DNA of 64,000 bases from Streptomyces sp. P3 (GCA_016893485.2 JAFEKX020000001.1:1364001-1428000); one strand, 5' to 3'; numbered from the stretch's first letter, positions 31,682-42,051 are shown. Made by a program: numbers and translations. Notes: generated by a model not told the origin, from the sequence alone.

Positions 31682-33069
31682 TCAGTCCACCCGGGCCGCC
31701 GACGGCAGCAGTTCCTCGACCGGGGTGTCCGGGAGCTCAGGAACCTGTGCACCAGGGAGGTGAAAACATGAACCAGTTCCCGTACTCCTTCCTCGTCGAA
31801 GACGTCCGCGGGGGAACACCACGGTGAAGTCCACGCTCTCGGCGTCGGCCGAGGCGAACAGCTCCAGGCTCTCTATCTGCTGCAGCTGTCCGGGGACCTC
31901 GGCAGGCTCCACCGCGAGGCCGGCTGCCTCGCGGTTGCCGCCGGTCCAGCCTCCGGGTGCCACGTCGAAGAACGTGCAGGGTCGCTCCAGCAGCCTGCCG
32001 AGCATGTGCGGAGCGAGGGCCGACGTCACCTCGGGCGCCGGGACCTGCCCCAACCGCTGGCTCTCCATGACGGCCGAACGAACCTGGCGCGTCAGCTGAC
32101 CGAACGACACCGAGGTGTCCAGCTTCACTCGCACGGTGACGTAGGTGGAGAGGAAGCACACCAGGTTGAGCAGGTGCTCCTGGGTCCGGCGGGTCACCGG
32201 GATGAGCGCCGTGAGGTCGGCGCGACCGTTGCGGGCGTGCAGTGCGCACAGGTACGAGGAGAACAGCACGATGAACGGGGTCGTCCGGGCCGACCGGCAG
32301 TACTCCGTGAGCAGTTGGAACGTCTCCGGCGGCAGCGAGACGTCGAAGGTGCCGACCTCGTAGCGGTCGTTGGTCTCGCGCCGCATCTCCGGCAGGGAGA
32401 CGGGGCGTTGGTCCCGATCCCGTCGAGCAGTTCGGCGAAGCGAGCGATCAGCTGCCTGGGCTCGGGGTCGCGGCCGAGCCACTCGGCCTCCCAGCGGACG
32501 AAGTCGGAGTAGGTGAAGGGCTGGTCGGGCAGCTTCGCCTCCCGGCCCTCCACCTCCGCGGCGTACAGCTCCCACAGCTCGTTCGCCAGGATCTCGAACG
32601 ACTGGCCGTCGGCCACGAGATGGTCGACGGAGACGCCGAGCAGATGGTCCTCGTCCCCGAGCCGGTACACGACGGCGCTGAACAGCAGTCCGCCGTCGAG
32701 GTCGGGGTTGCGGCTGAGGTACGCACCGGCCCGCCGCAGGGCCTCGTCCAGCCGCTCCGCCTCGGGCAGGTCCCGCAGGTCCTCCTCGTCCGGTACGAAG
32801 GGCCGGGCCGGCCGGATCTCCTGGCGTCCGGCCTTGCCGCGCTCAGGGAACGCCACGCGCAGTGCCTCGTGGCGGGCGACGAGCGCGGTCAGCGCCGAGT
32901 GCAGCGCGTCGGGCCGCAGCGATCCGGTGAGCCTGAACACCCTGCTGATCATGCGGACCTCGACGCCCAGGCCGCGCTGCTCCACCCACTCCTGAATCGC
33001 CAGGCGGTCCGCTTGGTCGGACAGCAGCGGAAGCCCTTCGAAAGGGCCTCCCTCGTTCACGGGGTGCAT
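31682..33069 (-). CDS. Stand-alone NRPS condensation domain
   Basis: Reconstructed length is 462 aa, one complete condensation domain and nothing else. C1-like start LPLLSDQADRLAIQEW, C2 ARHEALRVAF, and the C3 motif reads VDHLVADGQSF: the catalytic His and the Asp-Gly are kept, while the first His of HHxxxDG is Asp. Later segments include ALHARNGRADLTALIPVTRR. It starts at ATG 33069 with GGAGGGA 7 nt upstream. Errors lie near 32410, 31813 and 31752. It is the only biosynthetic gene here on the minus strand, divergent from the methyltransferase. It must act in trans on separate carrier proteins. Confidence 0.85.
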
Positions 33070-33155
33070 GTGAATTCTCCCTCCGGAAAATAAGGACACG
33101 CCGGATGCGAAGGCACCCGGAACGAGAACCGAGACTACTGAAGGGAATGCCGTCG

Positions 33156-33917
33156 ATGCAATACGATCCAGGCAATAATTTCTTCGGAGATTACGCCGAC
33201 ATTTATGCGGAGGCGCCTTACAATGATTTCACCGAGGGGGTAGCGAAAGACCTTCCCGAACTGCTTTCCTTCTACGGGGCGGGCACCGGGTCGTACCTGG
33301 ACCTCGGCTGCGGCACCGGCACTCTGCTGATCGCGCTGGCCGGCCGGTTCGACCGGCTGGCGGGGGTGGACCAGTCGGCGGACATGCTGCGGCACGCCGG
33401 GGCCGCCGCGCTGCGGGCCGGCGTCCGGATCGACTTCACTCGGTCCGACCTGCGCGAATTCCGCTCCGAGCGGCCCCACTCGCTGGTGACCTGTACCTAC
33501 AACACCCTCAACTACCTGACCGCGCCGGGCGATCTGCGCCGGGCCGCCGAGACACTGCGGGCAGCCACCGAGCCAGGCGGCCTGGTGGTGCTGGACGCCC
33601 ATCCCACCTGGTTCGTCGAACGCGCCTGGGCGGGGCGGGTGTTCGTGGAGCAGAACACCCCCGACCGCCTGGAGGTTTGGGAGAATCCCTACGACGCCGA
33701 CACCGGCCGAGTGGACACCACGGTCACCGTCGTGAGCCGTACCGGGGACGGCCGCTTCGAGCGGGTGCACGAGGTGCACCCGCAGCGCGGGCACGATCCG
33801 GGCGCGGTGACCGACGCCCTGGTGGAGGCCGGTTTCGCGACCGTGGACACCTTCGCGGGGCTCGACCGGGCCCCGCTGGACGAAAACACCTCACGAGTCT
33901 GGTACGTGGCCCGGTGA
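33156..33917 (+). CDS. Class I SAM-dependent methyltransferase
   Basis: An intact 253-aa protein. Motif I is SYLDLGCGTGTLLIALAG, with acidic post-I residue in LAGVDQSADML, then SLVTCTYNTLNYL and PGGLVVLDAHPTWF. The N-terminus (FFGDYADIYAEAPYNDFTEG) resembles small-molecule methyltransferases. Start ATG 33156 is preferred because GAAGGGA lies 9 nt upstream; ATG 33147 would have no spacing. It probably N- or O-methylates the peptide or a building block; target unknown. It shares an 86-bp divergent promoter region with the condensation gene. Confidence 0.88.
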   Translation: MQYDPGNNFFGDYADIYAEAPYNDFTEGVAKDLPELLSFYGAGTGSYLDLGCGTGTLLIALAGRFDRLAGVDQSADMLRHAGAAALRAGVRIDFTRSDLREFRSERPHSLVTCTYNTLNYLTAPGDLRRAAETLRAATEPGGLVVLDAHPTWFVERAWAGRVFVEQNTPDRLEVWENPYDADTGRVDTTVTVVSRTGDGRFERVHEVHPQRGHDPGAVTDALVEAGFATVDTFAGLDRAPLDENTSRVWYVAR

Positions 33918-34686
33918 CCGAGCCCCTCGGCATCTGCGGAATCGGCCTCGGAATGGACAGATCACTCATCCGTACAAAGAACATGGGAGATCCGCGCGGT
34001 GGCCGTGACCGAGCAGATCGGCGGGTGCGCCGAAAAGGCAGTCGATTTAGTCGTGCGAGGCGCCCTGATCACCGAGAAGGCGTGATTTCCGCAATTACAC
34101 GGGACCGGCCGTTTACTATTCCGGAATTCATGTCTCTCGGATATGACGATCGCCCCGTCGTGGCCCGCTCGGCCGCCACGACGGGGCTCCCAGGGGTGCC
34201 CGCCGCGACGGCCGACGTCACCGACGCCCTGGACGGTCGGGGCACCGCGCGCACCGCCCTACGGGCTCCGGTCCTCAGTCCGCCAGGGCATGGCGAGGGG
34301 CGGTATGCGCCGCGGCTCGCGGTACGACTCCTCGACGCCGTCAAGGAACCGCGTCAGCGCGCGGGCGTCGGCGCGAGAGACCGCGGGGTGTTCGACCTGA
34401 CCGTGCGGCAGGTCCGCCGGCACGGGGTACAGACGGCGGTCGAGCCGCAACGCTGCGCCCGGGCGGGTCCAGGCTGCGTAGGGCTCGGCAGCGGCGGCGT
34501 GTCACTGCGCGGCTCGTTCGCGGGACGGTCCGAGCAGTCCCACCGCGCCGCCGCACCAGGGCTGCCGCGCGGGCCGTCCGACGGTGTCCCGGCTGTCCCC
34601 GCGTCCGCCGTTCCTCCTCAACCAGGCTGATCCGTCGGCGAGTTGAGCCCCATCTGTTAACGTCCCCTATGCCTCCTTAGGTCAAG
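33918..34686. other. Gap between methyltransferase and MFS genes
   Basis: About 770 bp with no supported gene. A possible 26-codon plus-strand frame (TEQIGGCAEKAVDLVVRG) lies near 34010-34085. On the minus strand 34259-34450 reads AVSRADARALTRFLDGVEES in a coding-like style but without a start or known family. An AT-rich tract (TCTGTTAACGTCCCC) at about 34653-34667 is a likely promoter for the MFS gene. Confidence 0.4.
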
Positions 34687-36022
34687 ATGCCGCACTCATC
34701 GTCATCCCGTTCCTTCCGCGTGGGCTTCGTGTACCTGTACACCGGCCTCACCGAACTCCTCCCGCTGCACGCCGTCTACGCCCTGCTGATGGCTTCGCAC
34801 GGGGTCTCGACCTCGGAACTGTCACTTCTGTTCGCTCTGTGGACGGTGACCACCTTCCTCTTCGAGATCCCTTCCGGGGCGGTGGCCGACCGTTTCCCCC
34901 GCCATCGGGTCCTCGCGTGCGCGGCGCTCGCACAGTGCACGGGCTTCGTCCTGTGGACCGGGCTGCCTTCGCTGGGCTCGTTCGCCGCCGGCTTCGTCCT
35001 GTGGGGCCTCTCGTCCGCCCTCACCTCCGGAACCCTGCAGTCCCTGCTCTACGACGGGCTGGCCGCAGACGGTAGATCCGAGGAGTACACGCGGGTCAGC
35101 AGCCGGATGGCAACCGTCCAGGCCTGCTCGATCGCCGTGAGCTCGGTCGTTGCCTCGCCGGTGGTGCTGGTGGGCGGTTACAGCGCGGCCGGCTGGATCT
35201 CGGTCGTGCTCACCCTGCTCGCGGTCCCCACCGCTCTGCGCCTGGGCCACGGCCGACAGCTCGTCCCCGCCACGGACGCCCCTGCCACGGACGGCACCGA
35301 CACCGACGACCTCCCGGCGCAGGGCTGGCTGTTCCTGCTGCGCGCCGGTCTGGCCGAGGCACGCGACACACCCCAGGTGCGATCGTGCCTCCTGATGATC
35401 TCGGTCCTGGCCGGAGTCAGCGTCGTGGACGAGTACCTTCCCGTGCTCGCCAAAGAAGGGGGCGCTCCGTCCGCCGTCATCCCGCTGCTTCTGCTGCTTC
35501 CCTGGGGCGCGATGGCCCTCGGCAGCTTCATGGGGTGGCGGCTGTCGGGGGCGGGGAACCGCGCACTGGCGGGTCTGCTGATCCTCGGCGGCTCGGCCCT
35601 GGCACTCGGCGCGCTCAGTCGCCACCCCGGCGGATTCCTGGGCATCGCCGTCTTCTACTGGGTACTGCGCATGATCCAGGTCGTCATGGGCGCCAGGCTG
35701 CAACACGCCATCACCGGCCCGGCCCGGGCGACGGTCTCCTCGGTCGCGGGACTGGGCGCGCAGACAGTGGCGCTCATGATCTTCCTCGCTTCCGCCCTCT
35801 CCGCCCGGTGGGCCTCCGCCTCCGTGCTGGTCGCCGCCACGTCCGTCCCGGTGTTCCTGACCGCGACGCTGCTCCTCCTGTCTCCGCGCCGTCTTCCCCA
35901 CCCGTCGCCCGGAGCGCGAAGGACAGCCGGACGACATCGAGCCCGTCCCCGTTCCCGGGCCGACAATCCGGACCGACACCGGTGAGGACCGGTCGACGCC
36001 CATGAAGGAGGGCGACACATGA
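34687..36022 (+). CDS. MFS transporter, probable exporter 1
   Basis: Reconstructed length is 444 aa with 11-12 hydrophobic helices. After helix 2, EIPSGAVADRFPRHRVLACA is the MFS cytoplasmic loop 2-3 signature. A hydrophilic loop (about residues 195-215) splits the two halves. An extra C near 35905 causes the apparent stop at 35985; when removed, the protein ends with a polar tail and a stop at 36022 that overlaps the next start (ATGA). Position in the cluster suggests export of, or self-resistance to, the product. Confidence 0.85.
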
Positions 36023-39000
36023 CAGTCAGGACGATCACCGCCGTCGTGGAGCGCCTGGCTGACGACGTACGGCGGACCCTCGGCCTTCCTCCCCAGGAAC
36101 CGCTCGACAAGTCGTTCGCGGGTCTGGGCGGCAGCTCCATGGAAGCCACGCAGCTCACCGTCCGCCTGCGCCGCGCGCGGGGTCTCGCCATCGGCGCACG
36201 TGAACTGCTCAACGCGGCCGACGTACAGCGGCTCCTGGACGAACTCGTCATCCGCCCCCGCGCCGAGCCCGCGGGAGCACCCGGTCGACGCGGCGCCCAC
36301 CGGCCGGGCACCGCTCACCTGGCAACAGCTGGTGGTCTGGTACCAGTCCGTTCTGGACCCCGGCTCCTCCCGACACGTCTTCCACGCCCTCTTCCACTTC
36401 GCCGAGGCGCCCCGTCCGTCCGCCCTGCGCGGGGAACTGCGCCGGCTGCTGCGTCGTCACCCCGTTCTGCGCACCCGGATCGTCTTCGACGACGGCAACC
36501 CCTGGCAGGTGGTGCCGCCCGCCGACATCGCCGACGCCGAGGTCGACCTGACCGTGGTGAACCTGCCGGGCGAAGCCTCCTCCCCGGAGGAACTGGTCCG
36601 GCTCAGTGGCGCCGACCGTCCTTTCGACCTCGCCACGGGGCCGCTGCTGCGCTGGGTCCTGGTACGGCTGCCGGACGGCCGGGCCGTGCTCGTGCACACC
36701 GAGCACCACCTGATCCACGACGGGACGTCCTTCGTCGCCCTGCTGGACAGCCTGGCCGACGGCGGCACAGACCCGGATCCGCGCTACTTCGCCTATGCCT
36801 CGTCCCAGTCGCCCGCGGACCCGGCCGAGGTCCGCAGGGCCGCCGCCCGGGCCGCGCGGATCACCGGTCCGATCCTCGGCGCGGAAACCCCGAGACCGTC
36901 CACCAGGACACCTTCCTGCGCCTGCCCGTACCCACGGCTCTCCTGCGAGCGGTCAGGGACGCGTCCCGGCGAACGTCGGTGTCCCTGTTCACGACGCTGT
37001 TCACGGCCTTCTCCCAGGCACTGACGCGGCACGAAGGCGCGAACGCCGTCGTCCTGGGCACCGCCGTGGAGAACCGCCCACCGGGGCACGAAGACACCGT
37101 CGGCGCGTTCGTCTCGACCATCCCGGTGGTGGTCGAGCGGCGTCCCGGCGAGCTGCCCGAGGCCACCCTGCGCCGCACCAACGGGGCCCTGCGCGAGGCG
37201 ATGGACCACTCCGCGGTCCCCCTGCCGGACATCGTCCAGGCCGTCGGCGGCCCGGCCGGACGCGGTGACGGTGCCGTGGTGCGGGCCGCCTTCAGCATGC
37301 ACCAGCGGACCAACCGCGAGGTCCGGCTCGGCGGTGCCCATGCCCGCGTCCAGCTCGGCGTGTTCAACGGGGCAGCCAGGTTCCCGGTCGACGTGGTGGC
37401 CTTCACGTCGGGGACGGGAGACGACACCCGGGTCGAACTGCTGATGGAGGCCCAGGACGGCGCGGTCGACCGGGACGATCTGTGGGCCCTGTGGACCCAC
37501 ACCCTGGACTGGCTGCGCACCTGGGTCCAGCTCCTGCCCACGACGCAATCCCCGTCAGTGCCCACACTGGTCGAGCGGGTGCGAGCCCGGGCCACGACCG
37601 ACCCGAACGCGGTGGCTCTCGACGACGGCACACACCAGGTGACGTACGGGCGGCTGGCGGCTCTCGGGGAATCCGTCCGGCACATCGTGGGCCGTCCCGG
37701 GAGGTCGTGGGTCTGCTGGGGTCGGCGTCCCCGGACTTCTTCGCCTGCGCCTACGCCGTCCTGCACGCCGGCGGGACCTATCTTCCGCTGGCGGCCGGAC
37801 AGCCCGCCGCGCAGCTCGCCGCCCTGGCGGATCAGGCGCGCTGCGGGGCGATCGTCCGGCTCCCCCGGTGTGCCGGACACGCTCGCCGAAGCCCTCGACA
37901 GGCCCGACGGCCCACCGTGGCGGCTGCTGGACTGGGCGGAGCTGTCGGCCGGACGGCCGCCCGGAGCCGCCCCGCCCCTTGCCGGCCACGGCCTGGAGGG
38001 CGCGGCGCCCGCCTGCGTGCTGGTCACCTCCGGAAGCACCGGCGACCCCAAGGGCGTCATGGTGCCGCGCCCCGCTCTGGACCGGCTCGCCGACTGGGCC
38101 GTACGCGAACTGCGCCTGGGCCCGGCCACCGTTGTCGGACAGTTGGCCGACGCGGCTTTCGGCGCCTCCGCCTTCGACGTGTGGTCCGCCCTCTACGCAG
38201 GCGCCCGGGTCCGCTTCGCCCCCGCCGAAGTCCGCCCCGATCCAGAGGAATTGGCGGCCTGGCTCGCCGAGGCCGGCGTCGAGTACGCCTTCGTGCCCAC
38301 CCCGATCGCCGAGCTCCTCGCGCGAGTGCCGAAGCCGGCAGGCAGCCGGCTGTCCCGTGTCTCCACCGGCGGGGACCGGCTGCACGCTCTTCCCGCCGAT
38401 GTGCCGTTCGAGGTGCTGAACATGTACGGCGCGCCCGAGACGACGGTGGTTGCCACGGTCGGCTGGATCCAACCGGGCGGCAGCGCGCTCCCCTCGATCG
38501 GCCGGCCTCTGCCGTACGGCTACGTCCGGGTGGTGACCGCCTCCGGCGCTCCGGCGGCCCCGGCGAGCCGGGCGAGCTGTGGGTCGGCGGCGACGGGTGG
38601 CCGCCGGCTACGCGGGAGCCCCCGGCGGACAGCCGCCGCCTTCGTCGCCGACCCGCACACGGAGGACGGTGCGCTCGTCCACCGCACCGGCGACATCGTC
38701 CGGGTCGACAGCGGTGGCCGACTGCACTACTCCGGCCGTCGGGACCGGCAGTTCGAGCTGGACGGCGTGGGGTTCGATCCGGGTGAGGTCGAAGCGACCG
38801 CGCTGCGGCAGCCCGGTGTCGTGCAGGCCGTGGCACTGATCTCGGCGTCGAGGACGGGCCCGCGGCCGCACCTCTTCCTGATCCTCGCCACCGACGCCGA
38901 TCCGGACCGGGCCGCCCGGGCGGTACGCGCCGATCTCCCTGCGCGGCTGGGCCACCTGACGATCCATCACCTCGATGCGTTGCCCCGCACGGCCGGCGGC

Positions 39001-39234
39001 AAGGTCGACCAGCGGCTGCTCACCGACCTCGCCGAGCGCGGACGGCCGCACACCACCGGTCCGGCTGGTCACACCGGTCCCCCGCGGGCCCCGGCACCGC
39101 GCCCCGTGAACGGCGCCGGGAGCACGGACCTCGGCCTGTTGCTCCCCATGATCGCCCCGCTGCCCCGGAACGAACGCCTGAGCCTCGTACACCAACTGAT
39201 CGGCTCTGTACTCAGCGACAAGGAGACACGATGA
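36019..39234 (+). CDS. NRPS PCP-C-A protein with atypical adenylation pocket
   Basis: Reconstructed length is 1072 aa. The N-terminal PCP (about 1-80) has FAGLGGSSMEATQL. The C domain (about 95-510) has an intact HHxxxDG, EHHLIHDGTSF. The A domain (about 520-1010) has LVTSGSTGDPKGVMV, YGAPETT and Lys in TAGGKVDQR, but no PCP follows. In the pocket the usual Asp235 is Gly (AFGASAFDVW): by eye G235, A236, F239, F278, S299, G301, M322, V330, V331. Loss of Asp235 points to a substrate without a normal alpha-amino group. Seven one-base errors (36270, 36890, 37705, 37864, 38560, 38595, 38622). Stop overlaps the next ATG. Confidence 0.85.
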   Translation: MTVRTITAVVERLADDVRRTLGLPPQEPLDKSFAGLGGSSMEATQLTVRLRRARGLAIGARELLNAADVQRLLDELVIRPRAEPAGAPGRRGAHRPGTAHLATAGGLVPVRSGPRLLPTRLPRPLPLRRGAPSVRPARGTAPAAASSPRSAHPDRLRRRQPLAGGAARRHRRRRGRPDRGEPAGRSLLPGGTGPAQWRRPSFRPRHGAAAALGPGTAAGRPGRARAHRAPPDPRRDVLRRPAGQPGRRRHRPGSALLRLCLVPVARGPGRGPQGRRPGRADHRSDPRRGNPETVHQDTFLRLPVPTALLRAVRDASRRTSVSLFTTLFTAFSQALTRHEGANAVVLGTAVENRPPGHEDTVGAFVSTIPVVVERRPGELPEATLRRTNGALREAMDHSAVPLPDIVQAVGGPAGRGDGAVVRAAFSMHQRTNREVRLGGAHARVQLGVFNGAARFPVDVVAFTSGTGDDTRVELLMEAQDGAVDRDDLWALWTHTLDWLRTWVQLLPTTQSPSVPTLVERVRARATTDPNAVALDDGTHQVTYGRLAALGESVRHIVGRPGRSWVCWGRRPRTSSPAPTPSCTPAGPIFRWRPDSPPRSSPPWRIRRAAGRSSGSPGVPDTLAEALDRPDGPPWRLLDWAELSAGRPPGAAPPLAGHGLEGAAPACVLVTSGSTGDPKGVMVPRPALDRLADWAVRELRLGPATVVGQLADAAFGASAFDVWSALYAGARVRFAPAEVRPDPEELAAWLAEAGVEYAFVPTPIAELLARVPKPAGSRLSRVSTGGDRLHALPADVPFEVLNMYGAPETTVVATVGWIQPGGSALPSIGRPLPYGYVRVVTASGAPAAPASRASCGSAATGGRRLRGSPRRTAAAFVADPHTEDGALVHRTGDIVRVDSGGRLHYSGRRDRQFELDGVGFDPGEVEATALRQPGVVQAVALISASRTGPRPHLFLILATDADPDRAARAVRADLPARLGHLTIHHLDALPRTAGGKVDQRLLTDLAERGRPHTTGPAGHTGPPRAPAPRPVNGAGSTDLGLLLPMIAPLPRNERLSLVHQLIGSVLSDKETR

Positions 39235-39967
39235 ACTCCACCCCGGCACCCGCCCCGGCCCGGACACTGGAGGCGACCGCGCACCAGGTGGCCCAGCTGT
39301 CCGCCTCGGCCGACTCCGACCACCGCCACGCCGGCCCACTGTCCGTGCGTATCGCCTTGGACGAGTCCGGTCTCGGGGAAGCGGGCACAGCGGTGAGTCC
39401 GTCCGCGGTCCAGCGAGCCTGGTCGGCCGTACTGCGCTCGTCGGCGGCACTGCGCGTGCGTTTTCACGACACCCCCGGCCGGCCGCTGCAGGAACCGCGT
39501 GACTACGACGACCTGCCCCAGGAGACCACCCACGTGAGCGTGGGCGGTACCGACGACGACACCGATGCCTTCGCCCCCTTCGGGCCGGTGCTGTTGACGG
39601 CTCGTCTCGACCTGGGCGGACAACACCCCGAGCTGGTGGTGCGGATCCATCACGCACTGGTGGACGAGCATTCCGTGCCGCTGATCGAGCACTCGTTCCG
39701 CCATGCGTTGACACAACCCGAAGCCGGCCCGGAGGAACGAGACGGGGCGCTCTCCGCCGTCCTGGCGGCGGCGGAAGAGATCTTCAAACGGCCGATCGGG
39801 CCCGCCGAGAACTTCTTCGACCTGGGGGAAACTCGCTCGCGGCACTCCGGTTGATCGCTCTGGCCGAGGGTGGGGGCTTCCGCCTCACGGTGGACGACGT
39901 GTTCGACCTCGCCGACATGCGGGCCCTCGCGGCAAGCGCCGTGCCCACGTCCGACAGCCCCGGCTGA
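39231..39967 (+). CDS. Truncated condensation half-domain fused to a PCP
   Basis: Reconstructed length is 245 aa. Residues 1-155 look like only the first half of a condensation domain, ending after VRIHHALVDEHSV, where the C3 motif is HHxxxDE rather than DG. A PCP follows (about 170-240): ENFFDLGGNSLAALRLIALA, the Ser being the phosphopantetheine site. A missing G near 39830 hides the end. It is coupled to the PCP-C-A gene by ATGA. It may provide the carrier that gene lacks; whether the half domain is catalytic is doubtful. Confidence 0.75.
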
Positions 39968-40083
39968 CCGGTGCCCAGACCCGAACGCACGGTCGCGCAC
40001 GTCCAGGACCACTTCCCCGATCCCGCCGTTGCCGCCCGACCTGCCGACACCTCAGGACCCACCGGTCCTGCCGAGGAGACTCC

Positions 40084-40853
40084 ATGACACGCGACGTCGC
40101 CGTCATCCGTGCGGGCCGGCCCTGGCCCGCACACTGGTCGGTGTCCATCTACCTGTGCGGCCCCACCCCCGCGATCCACAGACTCCCTCCTGGCGCCCGC
40201 GCGCCGAGTCCTTGCTGCGCGAGCGGTGGCGCGGAGACGGCCGTCTCGCCGTGTTCCTGCCCGAGGCCCCCGAGGGCGAGTCCGAACCGCCCTACGCACA
40301 GCAGGTCGCGTGGGAGGAGGCCGCCATGTACGCGGCCGACGCCATTCTTTTTCATGTGCCGCGTGACCTCACCACGCTGCCCGGTCTCGTGAGCAACGTG
40401 AAGTGGGGTGCCTGGCACGACTGCGGCCGAGTCGTTCTCGACTCTCCGCCCACGGCGCAACGCAACGAGTACCTGCTGCACTTCGCGAACGCGCTGGCGA
40501 TTCCCGTGACGGACAACCTGCCCGACGCCGTGACGGCGGCGCTCGGGCTGGCCGGTCCGAGCACCCGGCGCGAGGGGGTCGAACGTCAGATACCCCTGGC
40601 TCTCTGGCTGTCACCGGAGTTCCAGCGTTGGTTCCACGGGCTGGCCGTGCACGGTGACACCCTCTTGGCGGGACGCCTCCTGTGGAGCCGGGGCAACCCG
40701 GTCACCCACTGGGTCCTGGAGGCCACACTGCGTTCGGTCGGTTCCGGGGCGGAACGGGTCGAGCTGGTGTCACGTGGGCCAGGCCTCGATCGCCCCCTCA
40801 CAACGTCCCGGGAACCGGACGGCCTCGGCTGTGACAGAGAGTGTCACCGATGA
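40084..40853 (+). CDS. Nucleoside 2-deoxyribosyltransferase-like protein
   Basis: Reconstructed length is 256 aa. The start of the fold reads VSIYLCGPTPRDPQTPSWRP, then GRLAVFLPEAPEGESEP, the acidic pair region VAWEEAAMYAADAILFHVPR and LTTLPGLVSNVKWGAWHDCG. These follow the nucleoside 2-deoxyribosyltransferase-like domain family. Start ATG 40084 has GAGGAG 7 nt upstream. A missing C lies near 40173. Such enzymes cleave or swap the base of nucleosides; here it lies next to a SAM-cleaving-type gene, which hints at nucleoside-derived tailoring. Function in the cluster is inferred. Confidence 0.75.
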
Positions 40854-41267
40854 ACTGGAAACACGCGGCCCGCCTGTCCAGGCCGCGTCACGACGGTCAC
40901 CGAAAAGCGTCTGTTCACTCACCCGGCCGCGTCCTGGCCGGCATGATTCTGGGCAGCCGATTCTCTTTGTTCTTCTCCGCGCGACTCGTACGAGATCAAT
41001 CCCGGAATACATCGCACGGATGACGGAAACCCACGTCGCGCCGACGACTGAGCCGGTGAGGCCGACAACTGGAATCACCCGAGGTCAATCGGCTGGTCGC
41101 GAAGATCACGGCGCCACGGTCCACCCTTGAGCCTATGGCCGCACATGACCGATATGGGGAGCAATGAACCCCTGTCCTCATGATGCCAAACAGCTTGGTG
41201 AAGACCGCGGAATCTAGAGCGATGATCTATCCGCTGACACACTCGGACTCGACAGAGGAGGTATTCA
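40854..41267. other. Gap with promoter for the DUF62 gene
   Basis: About 410 bp without a supported gene. The last 150 bp become AT-richer (AACAGCTTGGTGAAG; TCTAGAGCGATGATC) and lead into a strong GAGGAGGT ribosome site. The DUF62-family gene therefore probably has its own promoter here. Confidence 0.5.
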
Positions 41268-42017
41268 ATGGCTCGAGTTGTCATGGTTACCGATTGCAGG
41301 GATGTCGCTTTCAGTGAAATTTGCGGCGCCATCCATAAAGAGGCGGACGAAATAGGGCACCCGATTACGATCGAGCCGATCGTAGCCGTGGAGAACTTCT
41401 CGGAATTCAATGCGGCCTTTCTGACCCGCCTGGTGGCGGAGAGCTACCCGGCGGGGACGGTGATCTACACGCTGGTCTCGAAGTCCTCGAACATGCGGCC
41501 GCTGCATGACGTCATCTGGGGCGAGACGCGCACGGGGCACATCTTCGTCGGTTCCAACTTCGGCTATTTCGGCTGGCTTGCTCGAGACCTCGGCATCAAG
41601 CACGTGTACGAGATCCGGGACGTGCCGCAGAAGAGTTTCTCCGGGAAGACCTTCATCCCTCCGATCGTGGCGCGGCTCGCGGCTGACGACACCGCGAGTC
41701 TCACCGCATACCCGTACGAGGAATCGAAGATCGACGACACGCCGTTCGTCGAGGGCACCGTCGCGCACGTCGACAACTTCGGCAACGTAAAGATCATGAC
41801 GGAGATCGACGAACTGCCGCACGGCCAGACGCTCGCACTCACCCTGAACGGGACCGCGCTGTGCGAGGCGGTTCACATCACGAACCAGATCTACCTGCAG
41901 CCCGAGCTCGGCAAGATCGTGGCCTATCGCTCCACCTCCTTCCCGGACATGACCGACATCGGCATGGTGCGCGGGAACTTCGCCGAGCGCCACGGAATCC
42001 GCGTGGGGATCGTCTGA
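41268..42017 (+). CDS. Divergent DUF62-family (SAM hydroxide adenosyltransferase / halogenase-fold) protein
   Basis: An intact 249-aa protein with a strong GAGGAGGT site before ATG 41268. It keeps the family frame: N-terminal VVMVTDCRDVAF, AGTVIYTLVSKSSNMRPLHD, GHIFVGSNFGYFGWLARD, KSFSGKTFIPPIVARLA, and the C-terminal VAHVDNFGNVKIM. Standard hydrolases have Asp in VDPGVGTxRR and His in TFHGRD; here those positions are Ser by eye alignment, so the Asp-Arg-His water-activating triad is gone, as it is in the fluorinase/chlorinase branch. It may cleave SAM with another nucleophile or only bind nucleosides. Base use is less GC-rich at its start. Confidence 0.75.
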   Translation: MARVVMVTDCRDVAFSEICGAIHKEADEIGHPITIEPIVAVENFSEFNAAFLTRLVAESYPAGTVIYTLVSKSSNMRPLHDVIWGETRTGHIFVGSNFGYFGWLARDLGIKHVYEIRDVPQKSFSGKTFIPPIVARLAADDTASLTAYPYEESKIDDTPFVEGTVAHVDNFGNVKIMTEIDELPHGQTLALTLNGTALCEAVHITNQIYLQPELGKIVAYRSTSFPDMTDIGMVRGNFAERHGIRVGIV

Positions 42018-42051
42018 GCTGGACCATCGAGTCGTCGGACAAGGACTGACC

